Shown: one piece after another, positions 37,417 through 46,148 of the stretch
How the letters are laid out: each line of letters opens with the position of its first letter
How positions within the stretch are numbered: the stretch's first letter is position 1
DNA from: Roseinatronobacter alkalisoli
GTDB lineage: Bacteria; Pseudomonadota; Alphaproteobacteria; Rhodobacterales; Rhodobacteraceae
Direction: 5' to 3'
Length of the DNA: 64,000 nt
Assembly: GCF_028745735.1 (NCBI RefSeq)
Contig: NZ_JAQZSM010000004.1
Location: forward strand, 1-64,000
Program-made: the position numbers and the translations under genes
Notes under the pieces: model-generated
Told to the model about the DNA's origin: nothing
What the model saw: only the letters and a program-made list of their open reading frames with translations
Databases searched by the model: none

Positions 37417-37860
37417 ATGAGCACCACAACGCTAAAGCCCCCCGATCCGCGCATCATGCAAGGTGTCATTCCGTATATCGGCTATGGCGGGCGCAGCAAC
37501 GAAGCTGTGGATTTTTATGCCCGCGCTTTCGGCGCACGCGACATGGGCCGGATTCCCGATGCGGAGCGCCCCGAATACCTTATGCATGCGCAGGTGGAAA
37601 TCAACGGCGGCAGCCTGATGCTGTCCGATATGGGTTGCAAGGAAGTGACGGATCCGGGCGCGCTGGAACGCGCCCATATGCAACTTGTCGTGACCGATGG
37701 CCGCAAGTGGTGGGACCGCGCAGTGGCGGCGGGGTGCAAGGTCATCGCCCCTTATGAACGGCAATTATGGGGTGACGACTGGGGCGCATTGCAGGATCCC
37801 TTCGGCATCCGCTGGGCGATCCTGCAACCGGGACCGGGCCGGGGCGATCAGGATGCCTGA
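37417..37860 (+). CDS. VOC-family (PhnB/glyoxalase-like) protein
   Basis: 147 residues of the vicinal-oxygen-chelate fold, PhnB subgroup: VIPYIGYGGRSNEAVDFYARAFGA at the N-terminus, HAQVEINGGSLMLSD, and LQDPFGIRWAIL at the end. Members bind metals or act as isomerases or dioxygenases; this subgroup is mostly uncharacterised. GGGAGG precedes ATG 37417. A DUF1428 gene follows 59 bp downstream in the same direction. Confidence 0.85.
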   Translation: MSTTTLKPPDPRIMQGVIPYIGYGGRSNEAVDFYARAFGARDMGRIPDAERPEYLMHAQVEINGGSLMLSDMGCKEVTDPGALERAHMQLVVTDGRKWWDRAVAAGCKVIAPYERQLWGDDWGALQDPFGIRWAILQPGPGRGDQDA

Positions 37861-37919
37861 GCATCGCAGGGCAGGGGACCCACCCGGTTCCCTGCACAAT
37901 CATCAGAAGGGATCATGAT

Positions 37920-38633
37920 ATGACATGCATTCAGGGCTTTGTTGCCGCCGTGCCAACGGAAAACCGTGCGGCCTTCATCGACCATGCGGCGCGCGCGATG
38001 CGGGATTTTCGCGATCACGGGCTTGTGGCAGGGGTGGAATGCTGGGGCGACGATCTGCCGGACGGCGAAGTCACTTCATTTCCGCTGGCGGTGAAGGCCA
38101 AGGCCGACGAGACAGTGATCTTTTCCTGGTATGTCTGGCCGTCCAGGGCCGCGCATGATGCGGGCATGAAGGCGGCCATGGCCGATCCGCGCCTTGGGCC
38201 AGAGCAGAATCCGATGCCCTTTGACGGCAAGCGCGTGATTTTCGGCGCGTTCGAACCTTTGGTGGAACATGGCGCGCCACAGAAGGGCGGCTATGTCGAC
38301 GGATTTGTCATTCCGGTGCCGCGCGCCAACCGCGAGGCATTCCGCAAGCAGGCCGCCGATTTCGCCCCCATCTTTGCCGAGCACGGCGTCAACTGGCTCA
38401 TGGAATGTTGGGAACAGGATGTGCCCGATGGCAGCCTGACTGATTTCCGGCGCGCAGTGCAGGCCAAACCAGACGAGGCGATCGTGTTTTCCTGGGTACA
38501 GTGGCCCGACAAGGCGACACGCGACGCAGGCAACGCGAAGATGATGCAGGACAAGCGGTTTGAAGGGATGGTGATGCCATTTGACGGCAAACGCATGATT
38601 CTGGGTGGTTTCGTGCCCGTTGTGGAAGTCTGA
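37920..38633 (+). CDS. Tandem DUF1428 (YbaA-like) protein
   Basis: 237 residues made of two DUF1428 domains in tandem (about 1-115 and 122-237). Each has a VDGFV/IQGFV strand, LxECWxxDxPDG or VECWGDDLPDG, FSWxxWP, and a final MPFDGKRxIxGxFxPxVE. A single DUF1428 protein is about 115-125 residues, so this is an internal duplication. The fold is a dimeric alpha-beta barrel; function is unknown. It probably forms an operon with the upstream VOC gene. Confidence 0.85.
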   Translation: MTCIQGFVAAVPTENRAAFIDHAARAMRDFRDHGLVAGVECWGDDLPDGEVTSFPLAVKAKADETVIFSWYVWPSRAAHDAGMKAAMADPRLGPEQNPMPFDGKRVIFGAFEPLVEHGAPQKGGYVDGFVIPVPRANREAFRKQAADFAPIFAEHGVNWLMECWEQDVPDGSLTDFRRAVQAKPDEAIVFSWVQWPDKATRDAGNAKMMQDKRFEGMVMPFDGKRMILGGFVPVVEV

Positions 38634-38759
38634 TGTAACCGGGCAGAAGATCATCCCGCAGCGCGTGCCTGCGTTGCTTTCGTCATCCCGCCCGACAGTC
38701 ATGGAAACCTTCATTGAGATGCGCAAGATTGATGTATCGGCCATGGAGCATGTAGTAAA

Positions 38760-39437
38760 ATGAGCAGGACGGCGGGACCGGATGCAGAACGGCTGACTCT
38801 GACAGGCGTGAAGGACTGGCTTGCCGCCAATGCGTCGGAGGCAGAGCGACAGAAGCTGCTGGGCTACGGCATACCCAACGACCGCGCACTTGGCGTGTCC
38901 ATGGGGCAGATGCTGGCCCTCGCGCGCAAGCGACCGAAAGACCCGGAGCTTGCCGCCGCGCTCTGGGCTGATGGCGGCTATGAGATGCGCACGCTGGCGC
39001 TGCTGCTAGATGATCCCGGCACCCTGACACGCGCGCGGATGGACGCGATGGTGGCCGGGTTCGACAACTGGGCTATTTGCGATACTGCCTGTTTTCGCCT
39101 GTTCGACAAGGCACCCCGGGCCTGGGACGCTGTGCCGCAATGGGCCGCGTCCGAACGGCTTTACACACGGCGGGCGGCCTTTGCGCTGGTCTGGGGACTG
39201 TCGGTCCATGACAAACAGGCCGGGGATCAACGGTTTCTGGAGGCGCTGACATTGGCAGAGGCGCATGCCAGCGATGCCCGCCCGCATGTCGCGAAGGCAA
39301 TCTCCATGGCGGTGCGGGCGACCGGCAAGCGCAATACCACCCTGCGCGCTGCGGCGCTGAACTGGGCCGATTGCGTTGAGCCGCGCGGCAAGACCGAGGC
39401 ACGTCTGGCGCGCGAGGTGCGGCGCGCGCTGGGCTGA
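38760..39437 (+). CDS. AlkD-like DNA alkylation repair (HEAT-repeat) protein
   Basis: 225 residues of helical HEAT-like repeats of the DNA_alkylation family: YGIPNDRALGVSMGQMLALAR, LWADGGYEMRTLALLLDDP, MVAGFDNWAICDTACFRLF, KAISMAVRATGKRN. AlkD removes bulky or positively charged alkyl bases without base flipping. The conserved Trp/Asp region (FDNWAICD) is present. Start ATG 38760 has GGAG 12 bases upstream. Confidence 0.82.
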   Translation: MSRTAGPDAERLTLTGVKDWLAANASEAERQKLLGYGIPNDRALGVSMGQMLALARKRPKDPELAAALWADGGYEMRTLALLLDDPGTLTRARMDAMVAGFDNWAICDTACFRLFDKAPRAWDAVPQWAASERLYTRRAAFALVWGLSVHDKQAGDQRFLEALTLAEAHASDARPHVAKAISMAVRATGKRNTTLRAAALNWADCVEPRGKTEARLAREVRRALG

Positions 39438-40054
39438 GGGGCAACTGGTTGGTGATCAGCGCTTGCGCCGGGCGCTGAAAAGGCCGGCTTTCCCTGCGCG
39501 GTTGCGCCTGTTCACAGGGTATGCAACCCGATGCTGTGAATCATGCCCGTCAGCCCATCGGCCAGAATCTGACCTTCGCGACCGATGACCGGACCATGGC
39601 TGAAAGCGACGCATGCCTTGCATGAATGCCGGGTACGGGGAATGTCATGCCCGCGCCACTGCGAAGGACACGATCACACCGCTGAATCAGGCACTGAACC
39701 GAACTGATGCGGTGTTTTCCGCGGGGCTTTGTTCAGTGATTAGAGCAGCATACCGCGTGAACCCAGGTTTGCACAGACTGCGCCCCTGCGTCTGCCGGGG
39801 TGGTGTATCTGATAACGGGGCACCCCCACCGTGGGGGCTGCCCCGGTAAAATCAGCGCGGTTAACAGGCCTGCTGCAAGCAATTTCCATGTCATATGCAG
39901 GCCCGTTCGGGAGTCCTGACGGGACTGCGTGCCATTCAGTGTGATTTCGATTGCGCTTTTTCCAACTACCCTCTGGACAGTACGATTTCCCTGACATAAT
40001 AAGCGCGCACCCTACGCAAACAAATTGCGTGTCGTGTGAAACTCACACACCCGT
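39438..40054. other. Intergenic region upstream of tRNA-Phe
   Basis: 617 bp without a supported gene. It contains one strong hairpin (39817-39844). The tRNA promoter should lie close to 40000-40050. Confidence 0.45.
39817..39844. other. GC-rich hairpin
   Basis: GGGGCACCCCCAC pairs with GTGGGGGCTGCCCC across one base, with one bulge. No T-run follows. It is isolated in a gene-free stretch; function unknown. Confidence 0.55.
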
Positions 40055-40129
40055 GCCCGGGTAGCTCAGGGGTAGAGCAGTGGATTGAAAATCCTCGTGT
40101 CGGTGGTTCGATTCCGCCCCCGGGCACCA
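40055..40129 (+). tRNA. tRNA-Phe (anticodon GAA)
   Basis: 75 nt including an encoded CCA. The acceptor stem is GCCCGGG/CCCGGGC, the D-arm GCTC...GAGC, the anticodon loop TTGAAAA (GAA) and the T-arm GGTGG TTCGATT CCGCC. The anticodon stem has a T-T opposition at its second pair. It lies at the left edge of the pseudaminic-acid locus; no integrase or duplicated 3' end was seen. Confidence 0.96.
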
Positions 40130-40478
40130 CTTAACAAGCTGGTAATCTTGGGTTTGTGGTCATGTCTGGTCCTTGTTCGGACGGGGGCTGACGCTTTTGG
40201 TGGCGGAAGGTTCGGCAATCGGTCGCGCGCAGTGTCCATGTCCCATGTCGCGCAAGGAAAATGTCCCAAAACCAGTTGCTCGACGAAATGCATGGCGTTG
40301 CTTCAGGTCAAAGGGGGGTGTTTCACCTTGATCCGGGGCGGGGCGTCTGGTGATTGCCTGAACCGGGATAAAGCGCTGCATCCGCGCATGTGCGGATGGT
40401 ATTTTCGCACCAAGGCTTCTACAAAAGATGTGCAGGCGCGCCTTGGTGTCCGGGGGGTGTGTCGAAAAGGAGCCTTGC
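40130..40478. other. Gap between tRNA-Phe and the pseudaminic-acid genes
   Basis: 349 bp with no supported gene. It should contain the promoter of the rightward pse operon, but no clear consensus is seen. The AAGGAG ribosome binding site of pseG is at 40467-40472. Confidence 0.4.
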
Positions 40479-42038
40479 ATGCGGGTAATCATTCGGGCTG
40501 ACGCCTCTGGCATGATCGGAGGAGGGCACATGATGCGTTGCCTTTCCCTGGCGCAGTCCCTGCGTGCCAAGGGCGATACCGCTGCTTTCGTCATGGCGGC
40601 AACCGGGACTGACTGGACAGGTATGGTCACGCGGGCTGGTTTCGCGGTCTATCCGGTTGCGCCGCGCGTGCGCGGGCATGACGACGACGGGCCGTGGCAT
40701 CAGCGCTGGCTGTCAGCGCCCTGGCAGGATGATGCCAAGGTGACAGCACAGGCCGTCAGGGATTTCGCGGCAGACTGGTTGATCTGGGATCACTACGGGC
40801 TGGACGCGCGCTGGGTGCATGTGGTGCGACAGGCTGCTGGCAGGCTTCGCGTTATGGCGATCGATGATCTGGATGACCGCGCATTGGGGTCTGATCTGGT
40901 TCTGGACCAGACGCGGCTGGACTCAACCGCGCGCACACATCCTGCACCTGCGCCGCTGTCAGGGCCTGCGTATGCGACGCTGCGGCCGGAATTTGCCGCG
41001 CTGCGCGCGCAGGCATTGGCGCGCAGGGCAAAAGCGCGTGATGGTCGGCATGTGCTGGTCACGCTGGGACTGGCGGATGCGGCCGGACTGGCGCCTGACA
41101 TCGTTGCGACCCTGGCACAGGTGCCGGGGGTCAGTGCAGATATCGTGATGGGTGCATCAGCGCAGACATTGCCGCGCGTGCGCGCGCTTTGCGCTGAACA
41201 TTCCCGGTTTGCGCTGCATGTGGATACACAAGACATGGCCGGGCTGATGCTGCGCGCTGATCTGTGCATCGGCGCGGGGGGCATGACCAGTTGGGAGCGC
41301 TGCTGCCTTGGGCTTGCCACGCTGCTTGTTCCCGTGGCCGAGAATCAGACCGATGTTGCGCGCGCGCTTGCGCAGGCGGGGGCGGTGCAGGTGCTGGAGG
41401 TGGCGCAGGCGCGTAACCCGCGTGAACTGCAGGCCGCGCTGCATGTCGCGCTTGCGCAGGCCCCGGTAATGGGGCAGGTCGCCGCCGGTCTGTGCGACGG
41501 GTTGGGCACGCAGCGGGTGGTTGACGTGCTGGGGGGTGAATTGCGCGCAGTCACGCCCGCCGATGCGCGCCTGCTTTTCGACTGGCGGAACCAGCCGCAT
41601 ATCCGGGCGGCCAGCCTGAACACTGCAGCGCTGGACTGGCAGGGCCATCTGGACTGGATCGCGGGTTTGCAGGGCCGGACTGACGGGGTGTTCTGGGTCT
41701 ATACCGAAGGGGGCCGCGATCTGGGGCATGTGAATGCCCGTCGCGGGGATGACGGGATCTGGCGCTGGGGGTTCTATATTGGCGCGGATGATGCACCGAA
41801 GGGGGCAGGGCGGCGGATGCTGGCATTGGCGCTGGTGCAGCTGTTCAGCCGCCCGGATTGCGCGGAAATCGAGGCAGAGGTGCGCGCCGACAATCCCCGT
41901 TCGGTTGCATTGCACCGCGCGCTTTCGTTCAGGCAGATGGCCAGCCGCGACGATGGGCGCGTTCTTGTCTTTTCGCTGAACGAATGCGACATAGACAGCG
42001 TGTTTTCCATCCAGTTCCCGAAAGATCCTCGACCATGA
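40479..42038 (+). CDS. pseG: PseG-PseH fusion: UDP-sugar hydrolase plus N-acetyltransferase
   Basis: 519 residues. Residues 1 to about 345 are PseG, which removes UDP from the 2,4-diacetamido-trideoxy-altrose intermediate: RADASGMIGGGHMMRCLSLA, LDQTRLDSTAR, GAGGMTSWERCCLG. From about 354 a GNAT domain follows (LFDWRNQPHIR, RWGFYIGADD, IEAEVRADNPRSVALHRAL), matching PseH, which acetylates N4. In many bacteria these are separate genes acting on consecutive steps. ATG 40479 with AAGGAG; overlaps pseI by ATGA. Confidence 0.9.
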   Translation: MRVIIRADASGMIGGGHMMRCLSLAQSLRAKGDTAAFVMAATGTDWTGMVTRAGFAVYPVAPRVRGHDDDGPWHQRWLSAPWQDDAKVTAQAVRDFAADWLIWDHYGLDARWVHVVRQAAGRLRVMAIDDLDDRALGSDLVLDQTRLDSTARTHPAPAPLSGPAYATLRPEFAALRAQALARRAKARDGRHVLVTLGLADAAGLAPDIVATLAQVPGVSADIVMGASAQTLPRVRALCAEHSRFALHVDTQDMAGLMLRADLCIGAGGMTSWERCCLGLATLLVPVAENQTDVARALAQAGAVQVLEVAQARNPRELQAALHVALAQAPVMGQVAAGLCDGLGTQRVVDVLGGELRAVTPADARLLFDWRNQPHIRAASLNTAALDWQGHLDWIAGLQGRTDGVFWVYTEGGRDLGHVNARRGDDGIWRWGFYIGADDAPKGAGRRMLALALVQLFSRPDCAEIEAEVRADNPRSVALHRALSFRQMASRDDGRVLVFSLNECDIDSVFSIQFPKDPRP

Positions 42039-43090
42039 CCCCGTTCCAGATTGCAGGCCGCCCGATCGGCGACGGACACCCGCCCTATATCATCGCAGAA
42101 CTGTCCGGCAATCATAACGGCAAACTGGAACGGGCGCTGGCGCTGGTGGATGCCGCCGCCGAAGCCGGGGCCGATGCGGTAAAATTGCAGACCTATACCG
42201 CAGACACGATCACGATTGACGTGGACCGCCCCGAATTCCGCATTCAGGGCGGGTTATGGGACGGGCGATCGCTGCATGAATTATACCGCGAGGCATCCAC
42301 CCCGTGGGAATGGCATGCCGCGTTGTTTGCGCGGGCGCGGGAACAGGGATTGCAGTGCTTCTCCTCGCCCTTCGATCCCACAGCCGTTGCGTTTCTGGAA
42401 ACGCTTGACGCACCGGCCTATAAGATCGCGTCTTTTGAAATTGTCGATACCCCGCTTATCCGCCTTGTGGGCGCGCAGGGAAAGCCCGTGATCATCTCAA
42501 CCGGCGTGGCCAGCCTGGGCGAGATTGAGGAAGGCTTGCGCGCCGCGCGTGAAGGGGGGGCGGCAGGGGTTGCACTTCTTCACTGCATTTCGGCCTATCC
42601 CGCCGCGGTCGAAGATATGCGCCTGCGCACCATCGCGTCCCTCGCTGCGGCCTTTGGGGTGCCGGTGGGGCTGTCGGACCATTCGCCCGGGTCGGTGGTT
42701 GCCGTGGCCGCCGTGGCGCTGGGCGCGTGCATCATTGAAAAACACCTGACGCTGGCGCGGGCCGATGGCGGGCCGGATGCTGCATTTTCACTGGAACCGG
42801 CGGAATTCGCAGCGCTTGTGCGCGACTGCCGCACTGCGCATCTGGCGCTTGGGCAGGCGCGCCATGACCGCGCGGGCATCGGGGGCGGAAATGCGCTGTT
42901 CCGCCGGTCGCTTTATGTTGTGGCGGATGTGGCCGCAGGCGATGTGCTGACGCAAGATAATATCCGTTCAATCCGCCCCGGACTGGGGCTTGCGCCGCGT
43001 TATCTGCCGCAGGTGCTTGGGTGCCGCGCCACCCGCCCGTTGCAGCGGGGGGAGCCGCTAGACTGGACAATGCTGGGCCCCGCCGCATGA
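42035..43090 (+). CDS. pseI: Pseudaminic acid synthase PseI
   Basis: A 351-residue NeuB-family enzyme condensing the 6-deoxy-diacetamido-hexose with phosphoenolpyruvate to pseudaminic acid. The barrel shows IIAELSGNHNGKLERAL, AVKLQTYTADTITID, CFSSPFDPTAVAFLE, VIISTGVASLGEI and IIEKHLTL. A C-terminal SAF (antifreeze-like) domain covers about 285-345. ELSGNHN and the DTITID segment favour PseI over sialic or legionaminic acid synthases. ATG 42035. Confidence 0.92.
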   Translation: MTPFQIAGRPIGDGHPPYIIAELSGNHNGKLERALALVDAAAEAGADAVKLQTYTADTITIDVDRPEFRIQGGLWDGRSLHELYREASTPWEWHAALFARAREQGLQCFSSPFDPTAVAFLETLDAPAYKIASFEIVDTPLIRLVGAQGKPVIISTGVASLGEIEEGLRAAREGGAAGVALLHCISAYPAAVEDMRLRTIASLAAAFGVPVGLSDHSPGSVVAVAAVALGACIIEKHLTLARADGGPDAAFSLEPAEFAALVRDCRTAHLALGQARHDRAGIGGGNALFRRSLYVVADVAAGDVLTQDNIRSIRPGLGLAPRYLPQVLGCRATRPLQRGEPLDWTMLGPAA

Positions 43091-44574
43091 CCATCCGCCT
43101 GTTCTGCGTCGCCACCTCAAAAAGCAATTCACCGATCATCGCACAAATGCTGGCGCAGGCGGGCGACAGGCTGGAAATGGCCCTGCATCTGGGCGGAACG
43201 GATGCGCAGTTCAAGGGCACATCGCTGTCGCGGATGAACCGCAGGCGCGGCAGTATCGGCCATCTGATGGACCGCGACCGCTACCGGGGCGCGGCGCAGG
43301 CGCTTTTCCAGCACCCCGGCTATTTGCAGGAGATGGAAGAATTCATCGCCCATCTGGAGCGGCGCAGCGAGAATAATGACCTGCGCCCGCATCGCATTCA
43401 CGCGATGCAGGAATATGCTGATTACTTCCATATTCTGGCCGATGCGATGGCGGCACAGATTCGTGACAGCGGCGCGACGCATGCGCTGTTTTTCAATATC
43501 CCCCATCTGGCATATGACACCATCGCCTATCAGGTGGCGCGGGCCATGGGGTTGCCGACGCTGGTGCTGACACAATCACTGTTTCCGGCGCAGTTCTTTT
43601 CCATGCGCGACCCCGCCGATCTGGGGGCGTTTGTGCCGCGCCCGGATGCGGCGACCTATCCCATTGACACGCAGTCACAGCCCGGACTGTTCTACATGAA
43701 AGGGGTGAAGCAGGAACCTTCGCCACGTGGGCGGCTGAGTGCGCGGGCCGTCCTGAACCTCGTGGCGTTCCTGATCACGCGCAGGCCGCATATGGCGCTG
43801 AACCCGTTCTATCTGCGCCGTGTTCTGTCCCGGATGCAGGCCATCTATGGCGGGCTGCCTGACTGGCGGGATCCGTTTGCGGGGTTCTTCCATGACAGCC
43901 AGCTTGATTACTTCGACCATCTGGTCGAACAGGAAAGCGAGGCTGTGGACTTGTCCACCCCCTATGTCTACATGCCCCTGCAATTGCAGCCCGAAATGAC
44001 AACCGCATCGCTTGGCGGAATTTACGCTGATCAGGCGCTGGCGGTGGAACGGCTGGCCGATATGCTGCCCGATGGCGTGCGCATTCTGGTCAAGGAAAAC
44101 CCCAAACAGGGTGCCTATATGCGCGGGCCAATGTTCTTTCACCGCCTGAAGCGCATTCCGCAGGTGCAGTTCCTGCCATCTTACGCCAATACCCATGCGC
44201 TGACCGCGAATGCGCGCTTTGTCGCCACAATCACCGGCACCGTCGGATGGGAGGCGGTGCGCATCGGCAAACCCGCGCTGACCTTCGGGCAGGCGTGGTA
44301 TCGCAGCTTTCCCGGCGTTGTCGAATATCGGGACGGGTTGCGTTATGACGATGTGGCGGGGCTGACCTGGGACCACGCGGCGCTGGAACGCGCGGCGGGC
44401 GATTTGCTGTCCCGCAGCCATGGCGGCATCATCGACCGGCATTACCGCGCGATGGTGGATGACCACGACCCGCAGGAAAACGCGGCGCTTGTGGCAGGAA
44501 CGGTCCTTGAACTTCTGGAAGGGCGCGCCGCACCCACCTTCGGCGATCGGGGCGTTGTAGGGCCTGTTACCTGA
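43087..44574 (+). CDS. Capsule-type glycosyltransferase-like protein (copy 1)
   Basis: 495 residues. The C-terminal half resembles KpsC/KpsS-like capsule polysaccharide proteins: LQLQPEMTTASLGG, LPDGVRILVKENPKQG, then ATITGTVGWEAVRIGKPALTFG and YDDVAG. The N-terminal half (FCVATSKSNSPI) is specific to this pair. It overlaps pseI by ATGA, so a role in transferring pseudaminic acid is a reasonable guess but unproven. Bases 44047-44225 are identical to part of copy 2 (53269-54759). Confidence 0.65.
   Translation: MTIRLFCVATSKSNSPIIAQMLAQAGDRLEMALHLGGTDAQFKGTSLSRMNRRRGSIGHLMDRDRYRGAAQALFQHPGYLQEMEEFIAHLERRSENNDLRPHRIHAMQEYADYFHILADAMAAQIRDSGATHALFFNIPHLAYDTIAYQVARAMGLPTLVLTQSLFPAQFFSMRDPADLGAFVPRPDAATYPIDTQSQPGLFYMKGVKQEPSPRGRLSARAVLNLVAFLITRRPHMALNPFYLRRVLSRMQAIYGGLPDWRDPFAGFFHDSQLDYFDHLVEQESEAVDLSTPYVYMPLQLQPEMTTASLGGIYADQALAVERLADMLPDGVRILVKENPKQGAYMRGPMFFHRLKRIPQVQFLPSYANTHALTANARFVATITGTVGWEAVRIGKPALTFGQAWYRSFPGVVEYRDGLRYDDVAGLTWDHAALERAAGDLLSRSHGGIIDRHYRAMVDDHDPQENAALVAGTVLELLEGRAAPTFGDRGVVGPVT
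44047..44225 (+). repeat. 179-bp block identical to 53621-53799 (inverted)
   Basis: Read base by base, this block equals the complement of 53621-53799 without a mismatch, including third codon positions. The two genes differ clearly on either side (for example GTCGCCACAATCACC here, GTCGCAACGATTTCC there). This points to recent gene conversion within an older duplication. Confidence 0.9.
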
Positions 44575-44624
44575 CGCAGGGTGTTGGATGACGGCTTGTA
44601 GCCCTTTCTTACGCTTCGCCGAAC

Positions 44625-45236
44625 ATGCATACTATCGGTATGCAGGGAAAATCTAAACACAAGGCAGCCAAAGCGGCTGATACCCATCACCAGCTTGTTC
44701 AGGTCGCGCGTGCGGCCTTCGCTGATCGCGGTTATGGCGACGTCAGCCTCAACGATATTCTGACACCTCTTCAGCTTACCAAGGGCGCGCTTTATCATCA
44801 TTTCCGCGACAAAAAGGACTTGTTTCGTGCAGTCCTTGTCGCCGTTCAGAGCGAGGTCGCCGCCAGTGCGCGCGAGGCGGGCCGGGCCGCGCCTGACCCT
44901 TTCCAGGGTCTCAAGGCTGTCTGCCGGACCTTTCTGCATGAACTGCGAAAGCCTGATGTGATGCGTATCGTTTGCATTGATGCGGGCGCAATTCTTACAT
45001 GGGCGGAATGCGCTGAGATTGACGAGAAGCACATGCTTTCTGTGATGCGTGACGCCATCGGGGCCGTTCAGGCTTCGGGTGCGCTTGCGGGCCTCGATCT
45101 GGAAGCAACGACTCGTGCGCTGGCCGGAGCGATCTATCAGACGGTGGAATGGGCTTCCCGTGACGAGGCTCACAACCGGATCGCCCAAGGCGAAATTGTC
45201 CTCCTGCGTTTGCTGGACGGCATTCTCGCCAGTTGA
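44625..45236 (+). CDS. TetR-family transcriptional regulator
   Basis: 203 residues with a typical N-terminal helix-turn-helix (ARAAFADRGYGDVSLNDILTPLQLTKGALYHHFRDKKDLF, about residues 28-67, given here only as a marker of the TetR_N fold in parts ARAAFADRGY and KGALYHHFRDK). The C-terminal ligand domain is unassigned. Two starts are possible, ATG 44625 and ATG 44640. The second lies inside a palindrome (44628-44642) that matches two palindromes before the next gene, so the protein probably represses both itself and the NmrA-like gene. Confidence 0.88.
   Translation: MHTIGMQGKSKHKAAKAADTHHQLVQVARAAFADRGYGDVSLNDILTPLQLTKGALYHHFRDKKDLFRAVLVAVQSEVAASAREAGRAAPDPFQGLKAVCRTFLHELRKPDVMRIVCIDAGAILTWAECAEIDEKHMLSVMRDAIGAVQASGALAGLDLEATTRALAGAIYQTVEWASRDEAHNRIAQGEIVLLRLLDGILAS
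44628..44642. promoter_or_regulatory. TetR operator O1 overlapping the regulator start
   Basis: CATACTATCGGTATG: a 15-bp dyad with half-site CATAC, matching the two operators at 45241 and 45263. It covers the possible start codon at 44640, so binding would block transcription start or the first codons. No ribosome binding site is visible, which suggests a leaderless or weakly translated message. Confidence 0.7.
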
Positions 45237-45240
45237 CTCA

Positions 45241-45255
45241 CATACCGATGGTATG
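45241..45255. promoter_or_regulatory. TetR operator O2
   Basis: CATACCGATGGTATG: a 15-bp dyad four bases after the tetR stop, with a TTGACT hexamer directly upstream at 45233-45238 as possible -35. It is repeated 22 bp downstream. Confidence 0.75.
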
Positions 45256-45262
45256 CTCAAAA

Positions 45263-45277
45263 CATACCATTGGTATG
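45263..45277. promoter_or_regulatory. TetR operator O3
   Basis: CATACCATTGGTATG, extended by one matching base each side (ACATAC/GTATGT). Its centre is 22 bp from O2, about two helical turns, so two dimers could bind on one face. It lies 12 bp before ATG 45290 of the NmrA-like gene. Confidence 0.75.
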
Positions 45278-45289
45278 TGGGGATGTAAT

Positions 45290-46147
45290 ATGTCTGGGAA
45301 GCCAAAGACTCTTGTGATGGGGGCCAGCGGTCTGATTGGTCGGCCTGTCGCCCAAGCGCTCGCGGACGCGGGACTACCGGTTCGTGCAGGATACCGAAGC
45401 CGCCCTGTCGACATTGCGGGTGCCGACCCGGTCATGATTGATGCCCGGACCGGCGCAGGGTTGCGCGAAGCCGTTGAGGGTATGGATCAGCTCTTTCTGC
45501 TGATCGGGGATATCCCCGACCAGACTGAAGCGGAGCTGCGAGTTGTCGATGCCGCCAGAACGGCTGGCGTTGCTCACATCGTGAAGCTTTCGACATGGGG
45601 AGCAGACACTGAGGCGTTTTCAATCGCGCGGGTTCACCGGCCCGTGGAGCGTGCAATTGAACAATCGGGGATGTCCTGGACATTGCTGCGTCCGAACTGC
45701 TTCATGCAGAACTTCTACACCTACTATCGGGACATGATTGCCTACACCGGCACTGTGCGTTTGCCCTGTGACGACGCCATTGTCAGCTTCATCGATGCGC
45801 GGGACATTGCCGCTGTTGCTGCCCGCGTTCTTGTCGATACGTCCTTGCGCGGAAGGGCCTATGATCTGTCGGGTCCGGAAGGGCTCACATACGATCAGGC
45901 AGCAGCTTTGCTGGTCACCCCGCATGGTCTGCCCGTGCGCTATGTGAACATTACAGACGAGGAATGCCGTGCCGAGATGATCGCGGCGGGGCTCACGCCT
46001 GCCTATGCAGAAGATATCATAGGACTGTGCCGCTATTATCGCACCGGGGCTGCATCCGGCGTCACATCGGCGGTAGAGGACATCATCGGGCGACCGGCGG
46101 TGTCGTTTTCCAGATTTGCAGCCGATCACGCCACCACTTGGCAGTAA
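45290..46147 (+). CDS. NmrA-like NAD(P)-binding oxidoreductase
   Basis: A 285-residue atypical short-chain dehydrogenase of the NmrA/QOR2 type: nucleotide loop VMGASGLIGRPVAQAL, then HIVKLSTWGAD, WTLLRPNCFMQNF and FIDARDIAAVAARVL. Relatives are quinone oxidoreductases or redox sensors. Two TetR operators lie immediately upstream, so it is very likely controlled by the preceding regulator. A GGGG ribosome binding site is at about 45278-45282. Confidence 0.85.
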   Translation: MSGKPKTLVMGASGLIGRPVAQALADAGLPVRAGYRSRPVDIAGADPVMIDARTGAGLREAVEGMDQLFLLIGDIPDQTEAELRVVDAARTAGVAHIVKLSTWGADTEAFSIARVHRPVERAIEQSGMSWTLLRPNCFMQNFYTYYRDMIAYTGTVRLPCDDAIVSFIDARDIAAVAARVLVDTSLRGRAYDLSGPEGLTYDQAAALLVTPHGLPVRYVNITDEECRAEMIAAGLTPAYAEDIIGLCRYYRTGAASGVTSAVEDIIGRPAVSFSRFAADHATTWQ

Positions 46148-46148
46148 T

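Noticed and set aside
14092-40274. 14-bp match ATGTCCCAAAACCA at 14092-14105 and 40261-40274
   Set aside because: Too short to claim a dispersed repeat or attachment core without genome-wide counts; no integrase nearby.
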